Shown in pieces: positions 23,167 through 33,300 of a stretch of 34,161 nt of DNA. Below the pieces are notes generated by a model, which was not told where the DNA came from, did no database searches, and was given only the letters and a program-made list of their open reading frames with translations. This DNA is from DASQPE01 sp041488455. GTDB taxonomy: Bacteria > Gemmatimonadota > Gemmatimonadetes > Gemmatimonadales > GWC2-71-9. The DNA lies in the NCBI GenBank assembly GCA_041488455.1, contig JBGPPG010000023.1, positions 1 through 34,161 of the forward strand, read 5' to 3'. Numbering within the stretch: the stretch's first letter is position 1; each line of letters begins with the position of its first letter. The translations under genes and the position numbers were made by a program.

Positions 23167-26100
23167 ATGGCGCTGCAGCGGCCCGTTCGCATCGTCGGCA
23201 TCGGCGCCTCCGCTGGCGGCGTTGAGGCCTACAGCCGATTGCTCAAGGCGCTCCCCGCCCACGGCGGGATGGCGTACGTGTTGGTTCCACACCTCTCGCC
23301 CCATCATCCCAGCGAGCTCCCGCCACTCCTGGCTCGCCTGACGGCGATGCCGGTGACTCACGCGGTCGAAGGTGAGGCCCTGCACGCCGACCATGTGTAC
23401 GTCCTCCCGGCGGACAAGGCCCTCACCCTCATCGACGGCCGGGTGCATCTCGGGCCGCGGCTCGTCTCGGGCGGCCCCCCCTCAGTCATTGACGACTTTC
23501 TCGAGTCGCTGGCGGTGGACGTGGGCGCTCGGGCCGTCGGGGTCATCCTCTCCGGGATGGGGTCGGATGGCACGTCGGGTCTCGGGGCGATCAAGACTCG
23601 TGGGGGAATCACCTACGCGCAGGATTCCACCTCGGCGGTACACGACAGCATGCCTCGGAGCGCAGCCGAGGCAGGATGCGTGGATTTCGTGCTGCCGCCT
23701 GAGGCGATCGCCCAATCGCTGGCAGACCTTGCGGCATCGGGTGAGCCCCACGTCGAGGCCCGCGAGCGGTCACAGGGGAGACACCCAGGCACGGCTGCGG
23801 ACGTCCACGAGGCGCCGAGCGCAGCGATTGCCGAGCTGTCCGTCTCGGAGGCGACAGCGCTGGAGACGATTCTTGACACCTTGCGGGCGGCGACCGGCGT
23901 GGAGTTTCGCCTTTACCGGCGGCCGGGCATGCTACGCCGTATCCGCCGACGGGTGGAAGGGCTCGGCTTCGCGAATCTCGCCACCTACGTGGCACGCCTG
24001 CAGAACGACCCCTCCGAGATCCCGGCACTGTTTAACAGCGTGCTCATCCATGTGACGGAGTTCTTCCGCGACCCCGAGACCTTCCAGGTGCTCGGGAGCA
24101 CGGTCATTCCGAGGCTGCTCGCGAACCGGCCTGACGGCACATCACTGCGCATCTGGGTAGTGGGCTGTGCCACGGGCGAGGAGGCGTACTCGATCGCGAT
24201 TTCGCTCCGGGAGGTCGAGGCTGCCCTCGGCCTCGAGAGTCCCTTTCGGCTGTTCGCCACTGACGTGAGCGAGGCAGCCATCACGACCGCACGGCAGGGC
24301 CGCTATCCGTCCGACATCGGCGCAGAGGTGTCGCCCGAGCGCCTGGAGCGGTTCTTCACGCCGCTCGACGGCGGGTATCTGGTGGACACGCAGTTGCGGG
24401 AGATGTGCGTGTTCGCGCGACACGACATCACCCGCGACCCACCTTTCGCGCAGATGGATCTCGTCGTGTGCCGGAACCTTCTGATCTACCTCGAGCCTGC
24501 GCTGCAGGAGCGAGTCCTTCACAACTTCCACTATGCCCTCAAGCCCGCCGGGATCCTGCTCCTCGGCGCAGCCGAAACGGTCGGCGAGCTCGGACCGCTG
24601 TTCTCACCACTCGATCAGAGCCACCGGGTCTACTTGCGTCGAGCCGCTCCGTCGCGCCTGTATGTGGATTTCGGCGCGACCGGCACGCCGCGCAGCCCCC
24701 GCGCTCCTGGGACTGCCGCCCTGCGTGTGGCGCCGTTGCCATGGCCCGGCGCCGATCTCCAGCGGGCGGCGGAGCATGCCTTCTTCGAGCACTACCCTTG
24801 CGGCAGCGTGATCGTCGATCCTGATCTCGAGATCGTCCACTTCCAGGGACGGACGAGTCCCTATATCGAAGTCCCCACGGGCGGGCCGACCGTGCAGCTG
24901 CTGAAGATGGCCCACCCCGACCTCCGGTTGCCGCTAGGGCGCCTGATTCGGCGGGCGCACAAGGACGGTGGTCATGTGCGGCGAGACGGGATACCCGTCA
25001 CGATCGGATCGCGAGTCCGGCGAGTGAGCGTTACCGTGCTCCCGCTGGCAGCGGACGAAGCCGAGCGGCGGCACTATCTCGTGGTGTTCGAGCCAGCCCC
25101 ACGCGAGAGGGATGCAGAAGCCGAGCTGGGCGCGGACGGCACCGCCAGGGCGCTGAGCGAGGGAGAGGCAGAGGTCGATGCACCGATACAGGAGCTTGAG
25201 CGCGAGCTGGTGGAGACGCGGGAGTATCTCCAGGCCGTCGTCGCCCAGCACGATGCGGCGCACGCCCAGGTCGAGGTCGCCTATCAAGCCAGTCTTTCGG
25301 CCAATGAGGAATATCAGAGCACCAACGAAGAACTGGAGTCCACCAAGGAGGAGCTTCAGTCGCTCAACGAGGAGCTCACGACGCTGAACGAGCAGTTGCA
25401 GCAGCGTAACGTCGAGCTGAGCGGGCGCACCGCCCAGATCGCCGGTCTGCTGGAGGCGATGGACATGCCGATCCTTCTGCTCACCCCAGACCTCGGGCTC
25501 CTCGCCTTCAACTCGAGAGCGGCAGCCGACCTTGGGCTGTCTGCCGCCAACCTTGGCCGGAGCCTCCGCGAGAGCTGGGCGCCCGTTCCTACGCCTGAGC
25601 TTCTCGAGCTGATCGACCGTGCACTCAGCGAGAGCAGTCTGCAGGAGCGCGAGTTGCAGAACCGGGAGGGGCATTGGTCCTCTCTGCGGATCTGGCCCAT
25701 CCCGTCAGTCCCCGAGGCGAATCCGGCGGTGGTGGTCGCGCTGGTCGACATCACCAGGCTGAAGGAGGATCTCAGGCACGCGGATGAGGCCAGCGCATAC
25801 AGCGAAGCGATCGTGGAGGCCGTGCTGGAGCCCCTGCTCGTCCTCGACCGAGACCTCAAGATCGTCACGGCGAATCGAGCGTTTCACCGGACCTTCGTAA
25901 CCAACCCGGCGGATACCCCTGGCGTACTGCTCTGGGAATTGGGGGGCGGCGAGTGGAACCGGGTCGAGTTCCGCCGGCTGGTGGAAGAGCTCCGCCGCTC
26001 GGGTGCGCCGTTCGACGGCTATGAAATGCTTCTTGACTCGCCTCGAGGGCTGCCCCGCACCTTCCGGCTCAGCGGCCGACGGATCGTCCAGCCCGGGAGC

Positions 26101-27324
26101 CAGGCTGCGAACCTGCTGGTGGCGCTGGAAGACATTACCGACCGCAACGTGCTCCGGGAGCAGATGATCCAGGCCGGCCGCATCCAGGCGGTGGGGCAGC
26201 TCGCGGGGGGCGTTGCCCACGAGATGAACAATCAGATGACCGCGGTGTTGGGCTTCGGCGGTTTCCTGCTCAAGTCCCCCGACCTCACGGAGTCTCACCG
26301 CGCGGATCTCGAGCGGATCGTCAAGGCTGCCCAGCGCGCCGCCGAGGTCACTCGCCAACTGCTCGCGTTCAGTCGGCGTCAAGCCCTTCACCCGGTTGCG
26401 CTCGAGCTCAACACGCTCGTCGCCAACTCGGAGAGCCTGCTCCGGCGCGCCCTCGGACCGGATATCGTCCTGGAGCTCTCACTGGGAGAGAGCGTCGGAC
26501 AGGTGCGGGTGGACGAGGCGCAGATGGAACAGATCTTGGTGAACCTCGCCCTCAACGCGCGGGACGCGATGCCGCAGGGGGGTCGGCTGACCATCGAAAC
26601 CACATCGGTGGTCGTCACGGACCGGGAGCCAGCCATGCGCGAAGGCGCGGCCGTGCCTCGCGGAGCGTACTTCAGGGTCGTGGTCCGCGACACTGGCTGT
26701 GGGATGGACGAAGCCACCCGGGCCCGGCTCTTCGAGCCGTTCTTCACGACCAAGCCGCCCGGGCAGGGCACCGGCCTCGGGCTCGCGGGCGTGTACGGGA
26801 CGGTGAAGCAGAGCGGCGGCCTTATCTGGGTGGAGAGCGAGCCGGGTCGAAGTACCACGTTCACGATCGACCTTCCCGCGGTGGTCGCGAGCGCGCCGCC
26901 GAAGGCGGCCGCTCAATCCAGGGTTGCGCCCGGCGGGTCGGAGACGATTGTCGTCGTCGACGATGAGGAGCTCGTTCGCAAGTGGGCGTGCCGTCTGTTG
27001 TCCGGTCTGGGCTATAGCGCGCTGGAGGCGAGCAATGGCGTAGATGCGCTCCGGCTGATCGCCGAAGCGGAGACTCCGGTGGCACTGGTGCTGAGTGACG
27101 TGATCATGCCTGGGATGAGCGGCGTGGAATTGCGGAACCGTCTCGCGGAGATCCAGCCGCGGCTTCCCGTTCTCTTGATCTCCGGTTTCGCCGCGGACGA
27201 GCTGGTTCGGCGCGGGGTAGCGGATCCGGCGACCTTCGTACTCCAGAAACCGGTCGAGGCAGCCGATCTCGCCTCCAAGATTCGGGAACTGCTGGACATG
27301 CGTGGCCAGCCACAATCCCGCTGA
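23167..27324 (+). CDS. CheB-CheR fusion hybrid sensor histidine kinase with PAS and receiver domains
   Basis: The 1385-residue cytoplasmic protein holds, in order, a CheB methylesterase (about 1-190) with triad S15 (GASAGG), H42 and D134 (SGMGSDG), and a CheR methyltransferase (about 230-500; VTEFFRDPETF, VGCATGEEAYSIA, VVCRNLLIYLEP). A PAS-like domain (about 535-650), a long coiled coil (about 665-750; EEYQSTNEELESTKEELQSL) and two more PAS domains (about 750-985) follow. The kinase has H1018 (GGVAHEMNNQMTAVLGF) and an ATPase with NLALNARDAM, DTGCGMD and GQGTGLGLAGVYG. A C-terminal receiver (about 1255-1380) has phosphoacceptor D1311 (SDVIMPGMSG). All catalytic residues are intact. The N-terminal pair lacks a CheB receiver. 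No chemoreceptor or other che gene is nearby, so it is probably a stand-alone signalling hub. Confidence 0.93.
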   Translation: MALQRPVRIVGIGASAGGVEAYSRLLKALPAHGGMAYVLVPHLSPHHPSELPPLLARLTAMPVTHAVEGEALHADHVYVLPADKALTLIDGRVHLGPRLVSGGPPSVIDDFLESLAVDVGARAVGVILSGMGSDGTSGLGAIKTRGGITYAQDSTSAVHDSMPRSAAEAGCVDFVLPPEAIAQSLADLAASGEPHVEARERSQGRHPGTAADVHEAPSAAIAELSVSEATALETILDTLRAATGVEFRLYRRPGMLRRIRRRVEGLGFANLATYVARLQNDPSEIPALFNSVLIHVTEFFRDPETFQVLGSTVIPRLLANRPDGTSLRIWVVGCATGEEAYSIAISLREVEAALGLESPFRLFATDVSEAAITTARQGRYPSDIGAEVSPERLERFFTPLDGGYLVDTQLREMCVFARHDITRDPPFAQMDLVVCRNLLIYLEPALQERVLHNFHYALKPAGILLLGAAETVGELGPLFSPLDQSHRVYLRRAAPSRLYVDFGATGTPRSPRAPGTAALRVAPLPWPGADLQRAAEHAFFEHYPCGSVIVDPDLEIVHFQGRTSPYIEVPTGGPTVQLLKMAHPDLRLPLGRLIRRAHKDGGHVRRDGIPVTIGSRVRRVSVTVLPLAADEAERRHYLVVFEPAPRERDAEAELGADGTARALSEGEAEVDAPIQELERELVETREYLQAVVAQHDAAHAQVEVAYQASLSANEEYQSTNEELESTKEELQSLNEELTTLNEQLQQRNVELSGRTAQIAGLLEAMDMPILLLTPDLGLLAFNSRAAADLGLSAANLGRSLRESWAPVPTPELLELIDRALSESSLQERELQNREGHWSSLRIWPIPSVPEANPAVVVALVDITRLKEDLRHADEASAYSEAIVEAVLEPLLVLDRDLKIVTANRAFHRTFVTNPADTPGVLLWELGGGEWNRVEFRRLVEELRRSGAPFDGYEMLLDSPRGLPRTFRLSGRRIVQPGSQAANLLVALEDITDRNVLREQMIQAGRIQAVGQLAGGVAHEMNNQMTAVLGFGGFLLKSPDLTESHRADLERIVKAAQRAAEVTRQLLAFSRRQALHPVALELNTLVANSESLLRRALGPDIVLELSLGESVGQVRVDEAQMEQILVNLALNARDAMPQGGRLTIETTSVVVTDREPAMREGAAVPRGAYFRVVVRDTGCGMDEATRARLFEPFFTTKPPGQGTGLGLAGVYGTVKQSGGLIWVESEPGRSTTFTIDLPAVVASAPPKAAAQSRVAPGGSETIVVVDDEELVRKWACRLLSGLGYSALEASNGVDALRLIAEAETPVALVLSDVIMPGMSGVELRNRLAEIQPRLPVLLISGFAADELVRRGVADPATFVLQKPVEAADLASKIRELLDMRGQPQSR

Positions 27325-27586
27325 AGGGCGGTCAGACGAGCTTCCCCTACGGTTGGGTTGCATACCGGTCGAGAAGATCGGCTGGTAGAACGCGTCGGCC
27401 GCGCTAGGATCAGTCAGCGTCCCCGCGAAGGTCATCAAAGCGCGTGAGACCGGCGACGACCCAGTGGCAGTTCGTAGCCGAGCGAGCGGTGCATCATATC
27501 GCCACCGGAGAGCAATCCGGCTGCGGACGCGGTCGGGAGTTTTCAGCAGAGACGCCGCCGCGGGCCAAGCCGCGACGGGTTCGGAG

Positions 27587-27628
27587 TTGCCCCTCCTGGG
27601 CTCGAACCAAGACTCTCCTGATCCAGAG
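27587..27628 (-). other. 3' half of tRNA-Gln(CUG): attachment-site remnant
   Basis: On the minus strand, the 42 bases run from the anticodon loop to the discriminator base. They are the loop CTCTGGA (anticodon CTG, T33 and purine 37 correct), anticodon 3' stem TCAGG, variable AGAGT, T-stem CTTGG, T-loop TTCGAGC, stem CCAGG, acceptor AGGGGCA and discriminator A. The T-stem pairs fully (one G-T pair). Upstream of the loop the 5' half is missing: the bases there (GGTGC) do not pair with TCAGG, and no TGCCCCT acceptor strand is found. Integrases of the tyrosine family usually recombine inside this segment and leave such a copy at the far end of an island. By polarity, the island would lie to the right. 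Confidence 0.72.
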
Positions 27629-27821
27629 GCACCTGGTGGCACGGCCTAAACCGACGGGATGTCGGCTTTCGAGGGCGAACCGGGGGTCCGTGCCCGATTC
27701 CCGGACCGGAAGGCCGAGATCTGCCGGGAGAAACTGACCCCCGAACTGACCCAGCCGAAGCGCTCGAGGGCATCCCGCGCCCGGGCAATGTCGGCCGTCA
27801 TTCGCAGCACCGCGCGGCGCT

Positions 27822-27866
27822 CGCGACGGCGATGCTCTAGGCGTGGACATCGAGGCCCAAATACCG
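27822..27866 (-). mobile_element. IS110-family transposase N-terminal relic with nonsense codon
   Basis: Fifteen codons on the minus strand read RYLGLDVHA-stop-SIAVA. IS110 DEDD transposases begin with (M)xYxGLDVHKxSIxVA, and the first catalytic Asp is the D of GLDVH. The TAG replaces what is probably an AAG lysine codon. There is no start Met in place and no recognisable transposase sequence continues, so only the extreme N-terminus survives. The match is short but specific. The relic supports the view of this gap as a mobile-DNA junction. Confidence 0.5.
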
Positions 27867-28149
27867 CAGGTTAACGGGTATAGACCGGCTCCTTCGCGTG
27901 TAGCTCTGCGTGGTTGGGTGGACTCCGACCGCGTTACCTACGCTCCGCGATTGGGGCCGGTCATCTAGCCAGCGCGGCCGTTGTTGCGCCATAATACTGG
28001 GCGAGGGATCCGTTTCGCGAGTCACTGGAGCGAGTAGGCACTACCATCCGGCCTGATCACGTAGGCCGACAAGGCGCATGCAGCGTCCCGAGCAGTCACC
28101 TCTGCCGAGCTGGCGTGGCGGATCGCCAGGCGAGTGTGGGTAGGCGATC

Positions 28150-30300
28150 ATGGGAATTTGTGAGTTCGTCACGAGGGGCCCTGACGACTTGCGTGAAGCG
28201 CTCGCGCGAATCGGCAATACACCCATGCGCCAGCTCACCATGGTCGTCGACCGCACGCCGCGGGCTGTCTATCTCAAACTCGAGGACATGAATCCCGCCG
28301 GTTCACTCAAAGACCGCACGGCGCTCGCCCTGATGCAGGACCTCCAAGCGCGACAGTTGCTCCAGCCTGATTCGATTGTCACCGAATCGACGTCCGGGAA
28401 CCTGGGCGTCGCTCTTGCCTTGGTGTGCCGCGCGCTGGGGTATCCGTTCACCGCGGTGGTGGACCCGAAAGCGCCCGCCGACTGCCTGAGGCGCATGCAG
28501 GTCCTCGGCGCCGTGATCGACACGGTGGAGCGATGTGACGAGCACGGCAACTACCTCCTCGCGAGACTCGACCGCGTGCGCGAGCTGTGCGCGCACGACG
28601 CGCGGTATGTGTGGACCGATCAATACGCGAACCCCGCCAGCCCACGGGCACACTACGAAGGGACAGCCCCCGAGATCTACCGGCAGATGGGTGGGAAGGT
28701 CGACGCGGTATTTGTCGCCGTCGGGACGGGGGGCACGCTCGCTGGGATCGGCCGATGGTTCCGCGAGAGGAGCCCCGGGACGCTGGTGATTGCGGTCGAC
28801 GCCCGGGGCTCACGGGTCTTCGGTGACGAGCCGGCGCCACGCCGGCTGACTGGGATTGGCTCCGCGAGACCGTCGGACTTCATCACGCCCGACCTCTACG
28901 ATGGGCACCTGCTCGTCTCGGACGTCGATGCAATCGCGTTCTGCCGCCAGCTTTACGACGCGACCGGGCTGATGGTGGGCGGGTCCACCGGTGCCGTGCT
29001 CGTCGCCTGCGCGCGCTACCTCCAGGCGCATCGCGCGCTCTCGCGCGCGGTAGCCGTCTGTGCGGACGCGGGGGACAGCTATGCGGCATCTATCTTCGAC
29101 GACGCGTGGCTGCGGCGCCAGGGCCTGCGGCTCGACGCCGCAGAACGGCCGCCGGTGGACCGCTTCGCCCTCGCCCGCCCCGGAGCCGAGCTGCGCCCGG
29201 GATCGGCTGGCCGGCGCCGCGCGATCAAGTCACCGGCCGCCTCGCCCGGAGCCGTCGGCGCCGCCGCGCCGGGCGCATGCGACATTCTCTACCTGAGCGG
29301 TGACGACGTGCGGCGCGCCAGCCGCGGCGTAGATTTCGTCGCCGAAGTGCGCGAGGTGCTGCGGCTGCATGGGTCGGGCCAGACGCTGCTGTCCGACGAG
29401 GCCTACCTGGCGTGGAGGACGCGGCGCGGCGAGCCCGCGCGCAGTCTCAACATGCCCGGTTACGTCGGGGGCTCGTTCGACCTCGCTGGGACGAAGATCA
29501 TCAACAGCAACCCATGCAATCCCACGGCAGGGATCCCGCGGGCGAGCGGCCTCAACCTCCTCTTCGACCACAGCTCGGGGCGGATCGTCTGCGTCATGGA
29601 AGGCGCGTACATCTCGGCGATGCGGACGGCCGCGGTCACTGCCATCGGGGCCGACTTGCTAGGCGCGATGCCGATCAGCTCCTTGGCCCTCCTCGGTGCG
29701 GGCGTCCTCGCGCGCGCACACCTCGAGCTGCTCGTCCCGCGGTTGCCACGACTCGCCACGATCCGGGTGTACGATCTCGTCCGCGACCGAGCCGCCGCTC
29801 TCGCAGCCTCGGCGGCCAGCACTGGCGGCGTCCCCCTGCAGGTGGCAGACACGCCCGAGGAGGCCGTGCGCGGCTCCCAGCTCGTCGTTCCCGTCACGAC
29901 GACGACCACCGCCTACATACCGTATCGGTGGCTCGCCCCCGGGACGCTGGTCGTCAACATCTCGCTCGACGACGTGGCGGAGGATGTCGTCCTCAGGGCG
30001 GATCGCGTGGTCGTCGACGATTGGACGCTGGTGAAAAACGACAAGCGGCGGCTCCTTGGCCGTATGTGCAACTCCGGAACGCTCCGCGGCCCCGACGACC
30101 TGCGACCGCTGCCCACCGGCACGGCGCGCGTCCACGCGTCCTTGGGCGACCTGGTCTGCGGACGCGCGACGGGCCGCACGCACCCTGACGAGATCATTCT
30201 CCTGAACCCATTTGGGCTGGCGATCGAGGACCTCGGGATCGCTGCTCGCGTGTATGAGCGGGCGCGCGAGCTCGGGCTTGGCACTTTGCTGCCGCGGTGA
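28150..30300 (+). CDS. SbnA-SbnB fusion: L-2,3-diaminopropionate synthase
   Basis: The 716-residue protein joins two enzymes normally encoded separately. Residues 1 to about 335 are SbnA-like, a PLP-dependent cysteine-synthase-fold enzyme that condenses O-phosphoserine with glutamate. The PLP lysine is K54 in NPAGSLKDRTA, followed by TESTSGNLGVALA and VAVGTGGTLAGIG. A Pro/Ala/Arg-rich linker spans about 335-377. Residues about 378-716 are SbnB-like, an ornithine-cyclodeaminase-fold NAD-dependent enzyme that splits the product to L-2,3-diaminopropionate and 2-oxoglutarate. SbnB signatures are KIINSNPCNPTAGIPRASGLNLL, MEGAYISAMRTAAVTAIG, LLGAGVLARAH and LVKNDKRRLLGRM. In staphyloferrin B, zwittermicin and tuberactinomycin pathways this amino acid is a building block. 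The FAAL-PKS gene starts 73 bases downstream, most likely in the same operon. Confidence 0.9.
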   Translation: MGICEFVTRGPDDLREALARIGNTPMRQLTMVVDRTPRAVYLKLEDMNPAGSLKDRTALALMQDLQARQLLQPDSIVTESTSGNLGVALALVCRALGYPFTAVVDPKAPADCLRRMQVLGAVIDTVERCDEHGNYLLARLDRVRELCAHDARYVWTDQYANPASPRAHYEGTAPEIYRQMGGKVDAVFVAVGTGGTLAGIGRWFRERSPGTLVIAVDARGSRVFGDEPAPRRLTGIGSARPSDFITPDLYDGHLLVSDVDAIAFCRQLYDATGLMVGGSTGAVLVACARYLQAHRALSRAVAVCADAGDSYAASIFDDAWLRRQGLRLDAAERPPVDRFALARPGAELRPGSAGRRRAIKSPAASPGAVGAAAPGACDILYLSGDDVRRASRGVDFVAEVREVLRLHGSGQTLLSDEAYLAWRTRRGEPARSLNMPGYVGGSFDLAGTKIINSNPCNPTAGIPRASGLNLLFDHSSGRIVCVMEGAYISAMRTAAVTAIGADLLGAMPISSLALLGAGVLARAHLELLVPRLPRLATIRVYDLVRDRAAALAASAASTGGVPLQVADTPEEAVRGSQLVVPVTTTTTAYIPYRWLAPGTLVVNISLDDVAEDVVLRADRVVVDDWTLVKNDKRRLLGRMCNSGTLRGPDDLRPLPTGTARVHASLGDLVCGRATGRTHPDEIILLNPFGLAIEDLGIAARVYERARELGLGTLLPR

Positions 30301-30373
30301 GCATGACGTCGCACGATTACAGGACGCCAACGCGGAGCTCATCGAACAGTGGCTTACGCTGGAGGCCTCACTG

Positions 30374-33300
30374 ATGGCTGACCGCCCCGCGGCTTGCTCC
30401 TCCCTCGTCGAGCTGCTCCGGTGGCGGGCTGTCAGCGAGCCCGGGCGCGTGGCCTTCACGTTCCTCTCCGACGGCGAGCACGAGGACGCCCTCACCTATG
30501 GGAAGCTCGACGCCCAAGCCCGCGCGATCGGCGCGACGCTGCAGGACATGGGCTTGGCCGGCGAGCGGGCTCTGCTGCTCTACCCACCGGGTCCGTCATA
30601 CATCGCCGCCTTCTTCGGATGCCTCTACGCCGGGGTTGTCGCCGTTCCGGCCTATCCGCCGCGACCCAACCGATCCGCGCTGCGGCTCCAAGGGATCGTA
30701 GCCGACGCGCAGCCCGCGATCGCACTCGCCGCCACGCCGACCCTAGCGAACCTCGAACGTGTCGAGGGGAGCGCCTCCAACCTCAATGCCTTGCGACGGC
30801 TCGACACGGGCGATGTGCCGGCCGCTGCGGAGGCCGGTTGGCGGATGCCCGGCGTCGGCAGCGACACGCTGGCTTTCCTCCAGTACACGTCGGGTTCTAC
30901 CAGCGCGCCCAAGGGCGTGATGCTGAGTCACGGGAACGTCATCCACAACATGGAAGTCATCCGCCACGGATTCCAGCTGACGTCCGGGGATCGCGGGGTC
31001 TTCTGGCTGCCTCTCTACCACGACATGGGTCTGATCGGCGGGGTCTTTGAACCGCTCTATGTAGGGGTGCCGGTCATCCTGATGTCGCCAACGACCTTTC
31101 TGCAACGCCCGGCGCGCTGGCTGGAGGCGATCAGCCGCTTCAAGGGGACTGTCAGCGGCGCGCCCAATTCTGCCTACGACCTGTGCGTCGACAAGATCAC
31201 CGAGGCGCAACGGGCCACACTCGATCTGAGCAACTGGAGAGTGGCCTTTTGCGGCGCGGAGCCCATTCGCCACGAGACGCTGGGACGGTTCGCAGAGGCC
31301 TTCGAGTGCTGCGGCTTCCGCCCCGAGGCCTTCTACCCTTGCTACGGACTCGCCGAAGCGACACTGCTTGTGGCCGGCGGGGTGGGGCCGGGACGACCGG
31401 TGCTCCAGAGCGTCCGGAAGGACGCGCTCGAGCGCAACCAGATCATCGAAGCGCCGGCAGGGGCCGAGGGAAGCCAGACGCTGGTGGGCTGCGGCGCTGC
31501 TCTGCTCGACCAGAGAATCGTTGTCGTGGACCCGATAACGAGGCGATGCTCGCCCAATCAGGTGGGCGAGATCTGGGTCAGGGGTCCCAGCGTCGCGCGC
31601 GGCTATTGGAACCGGTCGGAGGAGACCGCCCGCGACTTCCAGGCGCTTGTGGCGGAGACCGGCGAGGGCCCGTTCTTGCGCACCGGAGACCTCGGCTTTC
31701 AGCACAATGGTCAGCTCTTCATCGCCGGGCGCATGAAGGACCTGATCATCATCAATGGGCTGAATCACTATCCACAAGACATCGAGCTGACGGTCGAGCG
31801 GAGTCATCCGGCATTGCGGCGCCGTCTCGGCGCCGCATTCTCAATCGATGTGGCCGGTGAAGAGAGGCTGGTGATCGTCCACGAGGTCGAGCGTCTTCGC
31901 CAAACGCAGGACATCGAGGAAGTTATCGCCGCCGTCCGGCGCGCCGTGCCGGCGGAGCACGATGTCGCGCCCCGGGCCGTGGTCCTCGTCAAGCCGTCGA
32001 GCATTCCGAAGACCTCCAGCGGCAAGGTTCAGAGGCACGCCTGCCGGAGTGGGTTCCTTCAGCGGACTCTCAGCGTGGTGGGAGAGTGGACCGCGCGAAT
32101 CGCCTCCGCCGCGGACGATGGCCACACGGACGCCGCCGATCAGCCGCGTCTGGAGGAGGCGCTGGCGCAGCCGGGGGAGCCCCGCGCCGCTGCCTTGATC
32201 GAGGCCTGGCTGGTGACGTATCTGTCGGCGCGTTTGCACGTGAGCGCCGACGACATCGACGTGCGCGCGGACTTTGCCCGCTACGGCCTGGATTCCGCGG
32301 CGGCCGTGACCCTGTCCGCCGACCTCGGGAACTTTCTCGGACGGAGCCTGTCCCCCACGTTAGCTTGGCACTATCCGACCATCGCCGCGCTGGCCCGCGG
32401 TCTCGCGGGCGACTCCACGAAGCCGGAGCCGGTCTCAGCGGTCGATCCTCGGGTGGGCTCGGACGCGGAGCCGATCGCCATCGTCGGCATCGGCTGCCGC
32501 CTTCCCGGCGCCTCCGACCCTGACGCCTTCTGGCGTGTCCTGTGCGACGGAGTCGACGCGATCACCGAGGTCCCGAGGACCCGCTGGGACGCCCACGGAC
32601 TCTACGATTCGGATCCGGCCGCCCCGGGCAAGCTGAGCACGCGGTGGGGCGGCTTTCTCGACCAAGTCGATCGGTTCGACCCGCGCTTCTTCGGGATCGC
32701 GCCTCACGAAGCGGAGCGCATGGACCCCCAACAGCGGCTGCTGCTGGAGGTGGCGTGGGAGGCACTGGAGAACGCCGGTCAGCCTCCCGACCGCCTGGCG
32801 GGCAGCCGGACCGGCGTGTTCATTGGGATCAGCAGCTACGACTACTCCCGTCTCCAGTTCAGCGATCCGGCGCGGATCGACGCCCTCGCCGGCACCGGCA
32901 ACGCTCACAGCATCGCCGCCAACCGCCTGTCCTACGTGCTCGACCTGCGAGGCCCCAGCCTCGCAGTCGATACCGCGTGCTCCTCCTCGCTCGTGGCGGT
33001 GCACCTCGCCTGCCGGAGTCTCTGGAGCGGCGAATCGAGCTTAGCGCTCGCGGGCGGCGTCAACGTTTTGCTCTCGCCGGAGCTGACGATCAGTTTCTCC
33101 AAGGCCCGGATGATGGCGAGCGACGGCCGCTGCAAGGCGTTCGATGCTGCGGCGGACGGCTACGTGCGCAGCGAGGGCTGCGGCGTCGTGGTGCTCAAGC
33201 GGCTGGCCGACGCGCTCAGGGACGGTGACCGCGTCGTGGCTCTGGTCCGTGGGTCTGCGGTGAACCAGGACGGCCGCAGCAACGGGCTTACCGCGCCTAA

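Larger units (their letters stand above)
27325..28149. other. Gene-poor scar region with recombination remnants
   Basis: These 825 bp between the sensor kinase and the diaminopropionate synthase contain no supportable intact gene. They hold a 3' tRNA-Gln fragment (27587-27628), a 9-base direct repeat AACTGACCC at 27732-27740 and 27744-27752, and an IS110 transposase relic (27822-27866). The mix of broken pieces suggests repeated insertion and decay at a junction. The promoter of the downstream biosynthetic genes should lie near 27980-28149. CATAAT at 27990-27995 is a possible -10 without a clear -35. Confidence 0.6.

Noticed and set aside
27587..27670. Complete tRNA gene on the minus strand
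   Set aside because: The 5' half is missing: no acceptor 5' strand, no D-arm, and the anticodon stem cannot pair.
30303..30374. 23-codon frame between the SbnA-SbnB gene and the PKS gene, stop overlapping the PKS ATG
   Set aside because: It has no ribosome-binding site of quality and no recognisable features; the overlap is probably chance.
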